In this document: positions 57,203 to 64,000 of the stretch, piece by piece
Layout of the letters: every line of letters begins with the position of its first letter
How positions within the stretch are numbered: position 1 is the stretch's first letter
From: an uncultured Aquimarina sp.
Lineage (GTDB): Bacteria; Bacteroidota; Bacteroidia; Flavobacteriales; Flavobacteriaceae
Length of the DNA stretch: 64,000 nucleotides
NCBI GenBank assembly: GCA_947498595.1
Contig: CANMKX010000002.1
Span: 186,001 to 250,000, forward strand
Reading direction: 5' to 3'
Program-made: the position numbers and the translations under genes
Notes under the pieces: model-generated
Database searches by the model: none
Seen by the model: only the letters and a program-made list of their open reading frames with translations
What the model was told of the DNA's origin: nothing

Positions 57203-57736
57203 TTATTTCCCTTCAAATTCTGCATTTAACTGTTCCAAAATCTCTTCAGTCAAATCGGCTCCTTTTTCTCCATACATAATCGTTCCGCTACCTGTTGCTC
57301 CAAAAATCACTTTGTATTGATGCTTTTTACCATATTCTTTCACAAAATCATTGATATCATTAACAACTGTTTGTGTTACTTTTTTATCTTCTTCTTGTAA
57401 TTGCCTTTGTACTGCTTGTTGGTAGTTATTTATTTGTTGTTGCTTATTTGCTAAAATTTCTTTTTTCAACTCAAGCTCTTTCTTACTTAAACTACTGCGT
57501 TCTTTTTCATATGACTTTAATTCTTTTTGCCATCCAGTTAATAAACTGTCTACATTTGCTTTTAACGTTGTCGCTTTTTTATCAAACTCTGCTTTTACAA
57601 TTTTTGTCCGTTTGTAACCATCTAATAGTTTATTAACGTCTACATATACTAAATCTGACGACGATTGTAAATAGAAGAATGATCCAATACTTACTAACAA
57701 TGCAACAATAGCTATAGGTAATCCTAATTTATTCAT
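57203..57736 (-). CDS. OmpH/Skp-like periplasmic chaperone
   Basis: 177 residues. An uncleaved-looking N-terminal hydrophobic segment (LPIAIVALLVSIGSFFYL), then DLVYVDVNKLLDGYKRTKIVKAEFDKKA and a long alpha-helical coiled coil (about 60-120) rich in Lys, Glu and Gln, ending in a compact domain YKVIFGATGSGTIMYGEKGADLTEEIL. This is the OmpH/Skp architecture: a tentacle chaperone that holds unfolded envelope proteins. First gene of the RHS cassette, apparently dedicated to it. Housekeeping OmpH copies are usually beside bamA, which is not here. Confidence 0.85.
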   Translation of the reverse strand: MNKLGLPIAIVALLVSIGSFFYLQSSSDLVYVDVNKLLDGYKRTKIVKAEFDKKATTLKANVDSLLTGWQKELKSYEKERSSLSKKELELKKEILANKQQQINNYQQAVQRQLQEEDKKVTQTVVNDINDFVKEYGKKHQYKVIFGATGSGTIMYGEKGADLTEEILEQLNAEFEGK

Positions 57737-57827
57737 GTTTTATTTGTAATTAACTTGTTTTATAATTAATCTCTATAAAATTATATTCTGCACTTTTATT
57801 GCACAGTTACTTATTTATAAATGATTA

Positions 57828-57920
57828 TTATAGAATTGATTTATTTTTTGAAGATTTTATAAATCGTTTTTCTCTTCCATTATGGAATTTCTGAAGTCTT
57901 ATTTTATTTTTGCAATTCAT
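57828..57920 (-). other. Possible upstream mini-ORF in the RHS cassette leader
   Basis: An ATG at 57920 opens 30 codons (MNCKNKIRLQ... ending SKNKSIL) before TAA, directly after the TTGA tract. It is basic and has no hydrophobic core. It may be chance; if translated it would be a leader peptide. Confidence 0.2.
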
Positions 57921-57923
57921 TTT

Positions 57924-57944
57924 TTGATTGATTGATTGATTGAT
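57924..57944 (-). repeat. Tetranucleotide tract (TTGA)5 in the RHS cassette leader
   Basis: Five perfect TTGA units plus one T on the plus strand (TCAA on the minus). It lies just downstream of the putative transcription start (about 57947) and upstream of the OmpH-like gene. Such tracts change length by slippage and can vary expression. Confidence 0.85.
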
Positions 57945-57953
57945 ATTATACGA

Positions 57954-57961
57954 CAAAGATA
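57954..57961 (-). promoter_or_regulatory. -7 box of the RHS cassette
   Basis: The minus strand reads TATCTTTG, a perfect TAnnTTTG box, giving a leader of about 210 nt to the OmpH-like ATG. No clear TTG element. It separates the RHS cassette from the GspM-like gene upstream. Confidence 0.55.
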
Positions 57962-58011
57962 TAATATTTTTCTATATGTATAATTATTTTTACGTTAATA
58001 CCGCAAATTAT

Positions 58012-58527
58012 CTAGTTTAAACGTTGCAATAGTAATCTACATTGCAAATATTCTCTATTTGTTCTAAAATTCTTTTTTTTCTCGAATTGCATCTGAACTA
58101 CATTACCAAAACTATACTTTTGTTCTAATGCATAGATTACTTTTAATAAGGCTTCAAAATCTCCTTCTAATGTAATATCGTATGTTGTTGTTTTTTGTGT
58201 AGCAGGTGTTTGATAAACATGAGGTTCTTCAAATTTGATTATTTTAAATTTATCTTCTATTGATAATTCATTTAATGTTTTTAAAATATTATTTTGAAGT
58301 GAGTTTCCTTTTACATTATTAGCTGCTAAGATTACATCCAATTGCTTTTCTCGTTGTTTTAGTTTAGCTAATTGTACGGGAGTTGACTTAAAAATTGCCG
58401 TTTGCTGTTCTAGTTTTTTTACGCTTCTTCTTACTATTATTGTTTTTGAAAAACTAAATTGATAGGCCACTAAAAATAAAACTAGTAGTCCACCAATCAA
58501 CATTCTATTCTTATTCTTTTGTGTCAT
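58012..58527 (-). CDS. GspM/PilO-like protein
   Basis: 171 residues. N-terminal transmembrane helix (MLIGGLLVLFLVAYQFSF), a coiled coil (VRRSVKKLEQQTAIFKSTP..KQREKQLDVILAANN), then a ferredoxin-like domain (TTYDITLEGDFEALLKVIYALEQ, NVVQMQFEKK). This is the layout of GspM and PilO, which pair with GspL/PilN in the inner-membrane platform. Overlaps the preceding gene by 17 nt; last of the first secretion block, followed by a 275-nt gap holding the RHS cassette leader. Confidence 0.78.
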   Translation of the reverse strand: MTQKNKNRMLIGGLLVLFLVAYQFSFSKTIIVRRSVKKLEQQTAIFKSTPVQLAKLKQREKQLDVILAANNVKGNSLQNNILKTLNELSIEDKFKIIKFEEPHVYQTPATQKTTTYDITLEGDFEALLKVIYALEQKYSFGNVVQMQFEKKKNFRTNREYLQCRLLLQRLN

Positions 58528-59713
58528 TCTCTTTCATTTTTATAACAACTTCAAAGTCTGCTCTTTTCTTAACTACTCCATAGTGAACTATCGTTATTTG
58601 ATCGATAAACTCCAATATTTCTAGTGTTCTTAACCAAGTTGTAAAAGCTGATTTATCTAACGATTCTCCTTCTATCCTGATTGTTTCCCTTTCTAACTGA
58701 ATTTCTTTATTACTTCGTATGGCTCTTTCTATTGGTTGATAGTTATATTTTTTCAAAATCACAGAAGTAGGCATACTCTTTACAATTTCATTAATATACC
58801 ATGAACTTTTTGAAAATCCTGTTTTTAAGATACTCTCAACGATCTCTTCTTTCCTTTTTACTGTTTCTTTTCTTTTTTGTAAATTTTCTTTTTGACTACT
58901 ATATAATTGTATTTCTTCTTTTAATAATTGCTCTTTTTTATAGGCTGAATTAAATATTAAAAAATTCATTAAAAGCAAAAAAAACATTCCTCCAATACCA
59001 TATAACAATCCGTTTTTATAGAATTGAACTGACTTATATTTCTTCTGTAATATTATTTCTTCTTCTTCATAATTAGAAGACAATACAACTTCTCCTATCA
59101 ACTTATAACAAATACTAGATAGTGGTACTAGGTATTCTTGCGCGACTTGCTCTTCTCCTATTCTATATTTTTGAAATTGTTCTTCTTTTAATTTTTCAAA
59201 AGAAATTATTTCATCATTAATTGTTTCTATTTTCGTTTGATGACTATAAAATATATCATCTTTTATAAAAGAAACTATGTTTGCTAATACTAAATCTCCT
59301 AAATGAATATATTGTACCCAAATTCCTTCTTTTTCATACTCTTTTATAATCTCATTAATAACTTGTTTTCTAGATATTGCTATAAATGATCTATTTTCTG
59401 TTCGTAAAATCTGCACATAAAACTCTTCTATATCTAAATTAGGGAAAGCTTCTGCTATTATTTCCTCATCGTCTTTTTCTGTTCCTTCAAGCGTTTTACT
59501 TATAACCTGATTCCCTGAAATAGTCAAATGTATTCCTATTCCTTTTTTAAGATGTTTTACTACACTAGGGATTGTATATTTTGTAAACGTATCTTTGAGT
59601 TCAAATTCTTCTTTTTTTTGCTGTACAACAACTCCAGCTATTATTTTTTCATCGTCTTTCTCTACTCTATGAACTAACGCATATATTGTTTTAGGTATAA
59701 TTTTCAACTCCAT
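58511..59713 (-). CDS. GspL-like protein (PilM-like and PilN-like parts in one chain)
   Basis: 400 residues. About 1-225 is a cytoplasmic region with a PilM/GspL-type fold (IYALVHRVEKDDEKIIAGVVV, IIAEAFPNLDIEEFYVQ, RSFIAISRKQVINEII); a transmembrane helix lies at about 233-253 (GGMFFLLLMNFLIFNSAY); then a coiled coil and a ferredoxin-like PilN domain (IVKSMPTSVILKKYNYQP, ETIRIEGESLDKSAFTTWLRTLE). In type IV pili these are two proteins, in GspL one. It links the GspE ATPase to the platform. ASKHA nucleotide-site residues are not clear. Confidence 0.75.
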   Translation of the reverse strand: MELKIIPKTIYALVHRVEKDDEKIIAGVVVQQKKEEFELKDTFTKYTIPSVVKHLKKGIGIHLTISGNQVISKTLEGTEKDDEEIIAEAFPNLDIEEFYVQILRTENRSFIAISRKQVINEIIKEYEKEGIWVQYIHLGDLVLANIVSFIKDDIFYSHQTKIETINDEIISFEKLKEEQFQKYRIGEEQVAQEYLVPLSSICYKLIGEVVLSSNYEEEEIILQKKYKSVQFYKNGLLYGIGGMFFLLLMNFLIFNSAYKKEQLLKEEIQLYSSQKENLQKRKETVKRKEEIVESILKTGFSKSSWYINEIVKSMPTSVILKKYNYQPIERAIRSNKEIQLERETIRIEGESLDKSAFTTWLRTLEILEFIDQITIVHYGVVKKRADFEVVIKMKENDTKE

Positions 59714-59724
59714 AATCTATCTGG

Positions 59725-61995
59725 TTAATAAAATACCGTTGGTTTTATAATAACATTCAACTTACGTTTTGTATCTTCTCTTTTTCGTTTACTAAACAAC
59801 CATTTTAATACAGGTATTCTAGATAATAAAGGTACTCCTGATCCAGAATCATTTTTTATTTTCTCCTCTATTCCTCCTAAAATTGCGATATCATTTGCCT
59901 GCATTCTCATGATAGATGAGAATCTACGACTATTAATATCTGGCGGTGCATTTTCTGCGATTCTCACTCCACTAAAATTAGACTGAATTACTTGAATATC
60001 TAATGTAATTTGACCATCTCCAGCTACAAATGGCTTAAACTCTAATGCTAATTCGGCATCTATTGGCTGATAATTTGTTATCTCTGATGTTTGTGGGTTT
60101 TGAGATCCAATTATATTCTGACTTGTCACAGCATAATAAGTAGTTTGTCCACTTGATAAATATGCTTTATGTCCACTTAAAGTACTTAATTTTGGAGTTG
60201 ATAAAATCTTCACATTCCCATTGGTCTCCATTGCTTTAATATCCATATAAAAATTAGGCAAAACATTTCCTAAATTTAACGATCCAAATCCATCAAAACC
60301 TCCTATAATTCGATTAATAGTTTCTGCTCCTAACGTTATGTTTGCATTAGGAAATGTTACTCCAGAAGTTGTTCGTGCCTCTGTACCTAATCCAAACTCT
60401 ATTCCTGCATCTACTGTAGCAGTACGATTCACTTCTAATATCATTACTTCTATTAAAACTAACGGAACTGGTCTATCTATATAACGTACAAACTTCTTAA
60501 ATTTCTCTACTTTTGTACTAGGACCGCTAATAATAAAACTATTCAATTCTATGTCTATTTTTATATCCAAACCTTCAACAATAGCTATTGGAAATAACTC
60601 TAAAATCGATCCTGCATCTGTAGTTCTATTAGTTCCTCCTCTATTATTAAATGACGTATTTCTAGAGAATGAACTTGAATTGGATCCAAAAGAACGATTA
60701 TTTGAAGTATTTCTGTTATTCCCTCCTTGTTGCAACCCTGAGTTAGTCTGTTGATTTCCAACAAAATTAGTTCCTCCTGAAACAAAGTTTCCTCCTCCAA
60801 AATTCCCTCCTCCTAGATTTGCATCTCCTAGCATTGCTATAGAACGGTGTAACATTTGAACTGATTCTATTGTCTTTAAAGATAATTGCCCCTCGGTTCC
60901 AAAATAATAAACATTTCCTTCTTTTTTAAAAGTAAAATTACTGGTAATCGTATTTGCTGCTACTGTATTTTGCTGACTTGAATTATTTCGATTAGATCTT
61001 GTGTTTGAATTATTTCTCGAATTAGAGTTTACTACAGTTGAAGCGCTAGAATTATTACTCTCAAAAATCTTGATTAATAATTCATCGAAACCTATTTTAT
61101 CTGCCTTTACTGTTACTTTTCCTGCGTTCTCTAATGGAGATGCTGTAAATATATTCAAATGTAAATCTTCCCCTAGATCGGTTATTAAATTTGCGACAGG
61201 TGTTTCTTTTAAATTTACTGAAATTACTTTTTGTATCGTATCAATCACCTCGTATCCTAATGTAGATCTCCTTTTCTTTTTACCAGATAATGATCGAAGA
61301 TTTTGATTCGCACCTGAAACATCTTCAAAAGTATAAAATCCGTCTGCAGTTACATGTACATCTAATCCATTAGTTTCTGCTAATTTCTCTAATGCTGTAT
61401 CTACAGAAACATTAGTTACATAGAGTGATAATGGTTTTTCTTTCAACGCTGGCGTAAACAATAAATTTCTCCCTGTTAAATCTATAATTTTCCTAAAAAC
61501 TTTATGAACTGGGTCATTTGCAAGGTCTAACGTAATAGCTTTTGTCATTACATCATATGTTACCTTTATTTCTTTTTCTTTCGGTTTTGTTATAGGTTTA
61601 ACATATTTTTTTACCGACAATATATTTCCTGTAACATCAATATCTAATTGGTATTCTTTCACCAAAAAAAGAAGTAAATCTCCTACTGTTACATCATTAA
61701 GTCCGTTAGCGATAGTTATTCCGTTAAGGTCATTTGCTACATTAATATTTATTTTATGAAATTTTGATATCGCTCTTAAAAAATTTGGTAATGTAGCATT
61801 TGATATATTTATATTTACTTTTTCTGACAATCCAGGAATCTCAGTTTCTAATAATTCAATTTTACTCTTTACAATTTTTATTCTTGCTTCATCATTTTTA
61901 TGTGAAACTTGACTATGTATTACATGCATACATAACAAGAATATTATTATAATGTGCTTTTTTGCACGTCTTTGATTTAATGATTTAAAATTCAT
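59725..61995 (-). CDS. gspD: Secretin (GspD/PilQ-like outer membrane pore)
   Basis: 756 residues with signal peptide (MHVIHSQ, residue 29). N domains start INISNATLPNFLRAISKFHKINI and continue KEKPLSLYVTNVSVDTALEKLAETNGLDV; a later N-domain VEKFKKFVRYIDRPVPLVLIEVMILEVNRT leads into the secretin core, which ends VPLLSRIPVLKWLFSKRKREDTKRKLNVIIKPTVFY. It forms the outer-membrane channel. Two long low-complexity runs rich in Asn, Ser, Gly and Arg (about 315-345 and 395-465) interrupt the N-domain region, more than usual for secretins. Confidence 0.93.
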   Translation of the reverse strand: MNFKSLNQRRAKKHIIIIFLLCMHVIHSQVSHKNDEARIKIVKSKIELLETEIPGLSEKVNINISNATLPNFLRAISKFHKININVANDLNGITIANGLNDVTVGDLLLFLVKEYQLDIDVTGNILSVKKYVKPITKPKEKEIKVTYDVMTKAITLDLANDPVHKVFRKIIDLTGRNLLFTPALKEKPLSLYVTNVSVDTALEKLAETNGLDVHVTADGFYTFEDVSGANQNLRSLSGKKKRRSTLGYEVIDTIQKVISVNLKETPVANLITDLGEDLHLNIFTASPLENAGKVTVKADKIGFDELLIKIFESNNSSASTVVNSNSRNNSNTRSNRNNSSQQNTVAANTITSNFTFKKEGNVYYFGTEGQLSLKTIESVQMLHRSIAMLGDANLGGGNFGGGNFVSGGTNFVGNQQTNSGLQQGGNNRNTSNNRSFGSNSSSFSRNTSFNNRGGTNRTTDAGSILELFPIAIVEGLDIKIDIELNSFIISGPSTKVEKFKKFVRYIDRPVPLVLIEVMILEVNRTATVDAGIEFGLGTEARTTSGVTFPNANITLGAETINRIIGGFDGFGSLNLGNVLPNFYMDIKAMETNGNVKILSTPKLSTLSGHKAYLSSGQTTYYAVTSQNIIGSQNPQTSEITNYQPIDAELALEFKPFVAGDGQITLDIQVIQSNFSGVRIAENAPPDINSRRFSSIMRMQANDIAILGGIEEKIKNDSGSGVPLLSRIPVLKWLFSKRKREDTKRKLNVIIKPTVFY

Positions 61996-62006
61996 TTTTA
62001 TTCTGA

Positions 62007-63422
62007 TTAATGACTTGCCAATAAGGCATATACTTCTTCTACAGAGGTTATCCTCTCTTCTACCAATCGTATTGCATTGGCTTTTAATGTTTTTATATTA
62101 TTTTGTGCTAGATAATTATCAATTTGCAATTCATTTCCTTTTATCGCATGTTCCAACTTACTAGTAATCGGTAATAATTCATAGATCGCTTTCCTACCTA
62201 AATATCCAGTATGATAACAACGATTACATCCTATTGCTTCATCATAATGTGTTATACTTTCTGGTATTTCGAACCCTAATGGAAAATCTTCTTTTGTCGC
62301 TACTTTTTCTTGCTTACAATCTGGGCAAAGTTTTCGTACTAATCGTTGAGCTACACTCATCGTTAATGTACTTGCTATTAAAAATGGAGGAACTTTCATA
62401 TCAATTAATCTTGATACTGTTGCCCAAGCCGAATTGGTATGAATAGTTGATAACACTAAGTGTCCCGTTAATGCAGCTTTTATTGCCATTGCCGCTGTTT
62501 TATCATCCCTTATTTCTCCAACCATAATTACATCAGGATCCTGTCTTAAAAAAGCCCTTAGTGCCGCAGGAAAATCAAATTTAATATCTTCTCGTAATTG
62601 AACTTGGTTAATTCCTTCTAGTGTATATTCTATAGGATCTTCTATTGTTAATACATTCGTATCCTCTGTATTTAATTCTTTTAATGTTCCATACAATGTA
62701 GTCGTTTTCCCTGATCCAGTAGGTCCCGAAATTAGAATAATCCCTTGTGGTTTTTTGGTTGCTTCTCTATATAGATTCAGTTCTTCTGCAGTAAACCCTA
62801 ATTCTTCTAAATCAACATTTTGTGTATTCCTACTTAATAATCGTAACACAATTTTCTCTCCATGCAATGTTGGCATTGTTGATACACGAATATCAAATTC
62901 TTCTTTCCCTATTTTAAATGTAATACGTCCATCTTGCGCTAATCGTTTTTGAGAAATATCTAATCCTGATTGTATTTTTATTTGGTTTACTAATTGGGGG
63001 TATTCTTTTATACTTATAGTATATTGTTCTTTTAACTTCCCATCTAGTCTAAATCGTACTCTACAAATTTTCTCATAAGGTTCCATGTGAATGTCACTAC
63101 TCCCAAATCCTTTTGCTGTTGCTATTAATTTTTGTAGAAAATTATCTGCATAATGCAATTTCTCTTGAGATGCTGCATTTGCTTTTCGGTAATTATATGT
63201 TAAATATGATTGTATTTCATTTTTTGATACTTGTTGTAGTTCAACTTCCTGATTTAAAATAATTTTTAATTCTTGCGATAACGTATCTATATCTAATACA
63301 TCCGTTTTTAAATATAAGACCCCTTCTTTTATCGAAATTGGAATTATTCTATAATGAAACGCTTCTTCTGAAGTTATTTTTTGTTTTAATTCTACGGGTA
63401 TTTCAAAAGATAAATCACTCAT
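62007..63422 (-). CDS. gspE: Secretion ATPase GspE/PilB
   Basis: 471 residues. Hexameric ATPase that drives pseudopilus assembly. It has Walker A GPTGSGKTTTLYGTL (about 229-243), Asp box TIEDPIEYTLEGINQVQ, Walker B DPDVIMVGEIRD, His box GHLVLSTIHTNSAW, and the zinc tetracysteine CPDC and CNRC near residues 355-395. A short MshEN-like N-terminal domain is present. The ATG overlaps the stop of the prepilin peptidase gene (TAATG). Confidence 0.95.
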   Translation of the reverse strand: MSDLSFEIPVELKQKITSEEAFHYRIIPISIKEGVLYLKTDVLDIDTLSQELKIILNQEVELQQVSKNEIQSYLTYNYRKANAASQEKLHYADNFLQKLIATAKGFGSSDIHMEPYEKICRVRFRLDGKLKEQYTISIKEYPQLVNQIKIQSGLDISQKRLAQDGRITFKIGKEEFDIRVSTMPTLHGEKIVLRLLSRNTQNVDLEELGFTAEELNLYREATKKPQGIILISGPTGSGKTTTLYGTLKELNTEDTNVLTIEDPIEYTLEGINQVQLREDIKFDFPAALRAFLRQDPDVIMVGEIRDDKTAAMAIKAALTGHLVLSTIHTNSAWATVSRLIDMKVPPFLIASTLTMSVAQRLVRKLCPDCKQEKVATKEDFPLGFEIPESITHYDEAIGCNRCYHTGYLGRKAIYELLPITSKLEHAIKGNELQIDNYLAQNNIKTLKANAIRLVEERITSVEEVYALLASH

Positions 63423-63907
63423 TATAAAACATATAAATTTACAGGCTTAAAACCCCATGTAACTAAAAACACTGCCATTAAAAAAATTGAAATATACCCT
63501 GCTAGAGGAACTGTTTTATCTTTTGAATTTCTTTGTAAAAACAAAGAGGTGATTAATGAAAACAACAATGAACTCGTAAATAAAATTATAAAACTCATTG
63601 TAGGAAAACCTAATGCCATCGCTATGAAAAATAAAGCATCTGCTAGACCAAAAGCTTCTTGAAAGAATTGAAGTTTCATCTTCCATCTAGCATAAATATA
63701 TAGAACAATCATTACCAATAAAACAACTATAATATTGATACTAATTGCTATATAAAAATGAATCATCATTACTTTAGTATAATGCTCTAGTATTAACAAT
63801 CCCATCAATATCGGAAAATAGAACCAATATACTGCTCGTTCTTTTATATCTTGATATGCTATTGTAAACAATAAAACTAATATCAATACTTTAACCAACC
63901 ACCACAT
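63422..63907 (-). CDS. Prepilin peptidase (A24 family)
   Basis: 161 residues with six predicted transmembrane helices. The two catalytic aspartates of A24 peptidases appear in YQDIKERAVYWF (about residue 20) and GLADALFFIAMALGFP (the GxGD site with Ala). It lacks the N-terminal methyltransferase domain of full GspO, so is the short type. Processes the pilins of this locus. It overlaps the pilin gene upstream by one base (TAATG) and the gspE ATG downstream. Confidence 0.88.
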   Translation of the reverse strand: MWWLVKVLILVLLFTIAYQDIKERAVYWFYFPILMGLLILEHYTKVMMIHFYIAISINIIVVLLVMIVLYIYARWKMKLQFFQEAFGLADALFFIAMALGFPTMSFIILFTSSLLFSLITSLFLQRNSKDKTVPLAGYISIFLMAVFLVTWGFKPVNLYVL

Positions 63908-64000
63908 TAATCTCTAACAGTTTGCTTAGGAGCTCCTTTTTCATCTATTTCCCATACATTATAGACTCCATCTCCATCAAAATCTACAACTGCTGTGGCT
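63907..64000 (-). CDS. Type IV pilin/pseudopilin (GspG/PilA-like), C-terminal end only
   Basis: Only the last 30 codons are inside the window, read on the minus strand as TAVVDFDGDGVYNVWEID then EKGAPKQTVRD and stop. The DxDGDG calcium-loop-like motif followed by VWxID is typical of the C-terminus of major pilins/pseudopilins of the PilA/GspG type. It sits right before the prepilin peptidase and gspE, which supports this. The rest lies beyond position 64000. Confidence 0.7.
   Translation of the reverse strand, partial: ATAVVDFDGDGVYNVWEIDEKGAPKQTVRD

Overview
The window is AT-rich chromosomal DNA from a Bacteroidota bacterium, almost certainly of the family Flavobacteriaceae. The evidence is the gldKLMN motor operon of the type IX secretion system (T9SS), TAnnTTTG-type -7 promoter boxes, a weak or absent Shine-Dalgarno signal before most genes, and the conserved flavobacterial order miaB - sigma-54 activator - lptE - TPR gene - secG - groES - groL. 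The genus cannot be fixed from the sequence alone; Aquimarina- or Kordia-like marine flavobacteria are a guess. No rRNA, CRISPR array, prophage or intact insertion sequence was found.

Layout. 1-12,961: an ABC-F ATPase (cut by the window edge), a DUF983 protein, a FAD oxidoreductase, then topA, an arginase-fold protein with degraded metal ligands, and gldK-gldL-gldM-gldN, followed by an LpxR-like outer membrane protein upstream of topA. 13,050-20,292: the miaB-to-secG operon and groESL; groES has a good sigma-54 (-24/-12) promoter, and an orphan sigma-54 activator lacking a receiver domain lies three genes upstream of secG. 20,399-29,863: a lipoprotein, then a copper/silver efflux operon (HYC_CC_PP protein, CusA-like RND pump, TolC-like protein, DUF3347 lipoprotein, PepSY membrane protein, CusB-like adaptor with its own DUF3347 tail). 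30,150-40,228: a GAF protein, galE, ppiD, a YhhN protein and the coaX - barrel protein - TPR - lptC - small membrane protein - CorC-like operon. 40,282-40,693: two tandem tRNA-Phe genes, each with its own promoter and terminator.

40,698-64,000 (all minus strand) is the most unusual part. It holds a nearly complete type II secretion / type IV pilus-like apparatus in two blocks: pilin, prepilin peptidase, GspE, GspD, a PilM/PilN-like GspL and GspM on one side; two lipoproteins and GspC-, GspK-, GspI-, GspJ- and GspF-like proteins on the other. Between the blocks sits an RHS cassette read in the same direction: an OmpH/Skp-like chaperone, a lipoprotein, a 1664-residue RHS-associated shell protein, a 1358-residue RHS protein with a polymorphic-toxin-type C-terminus, and a 76-residue DUF2283 protein that is the natural immunity candidate. 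The cassette has its own promoter, a (TTGA)5 tetranucleotide tract in its leader, and at its 3' end a GC-rich repeat cluster beside a decayed REP-associated tyrosine transposase (RAYT). My inference is that this is a secretion system and its RHS cargo in one locus, with a 3' end that has been open to rearrangement. The link between apparatus and cargo rests on gene position only.
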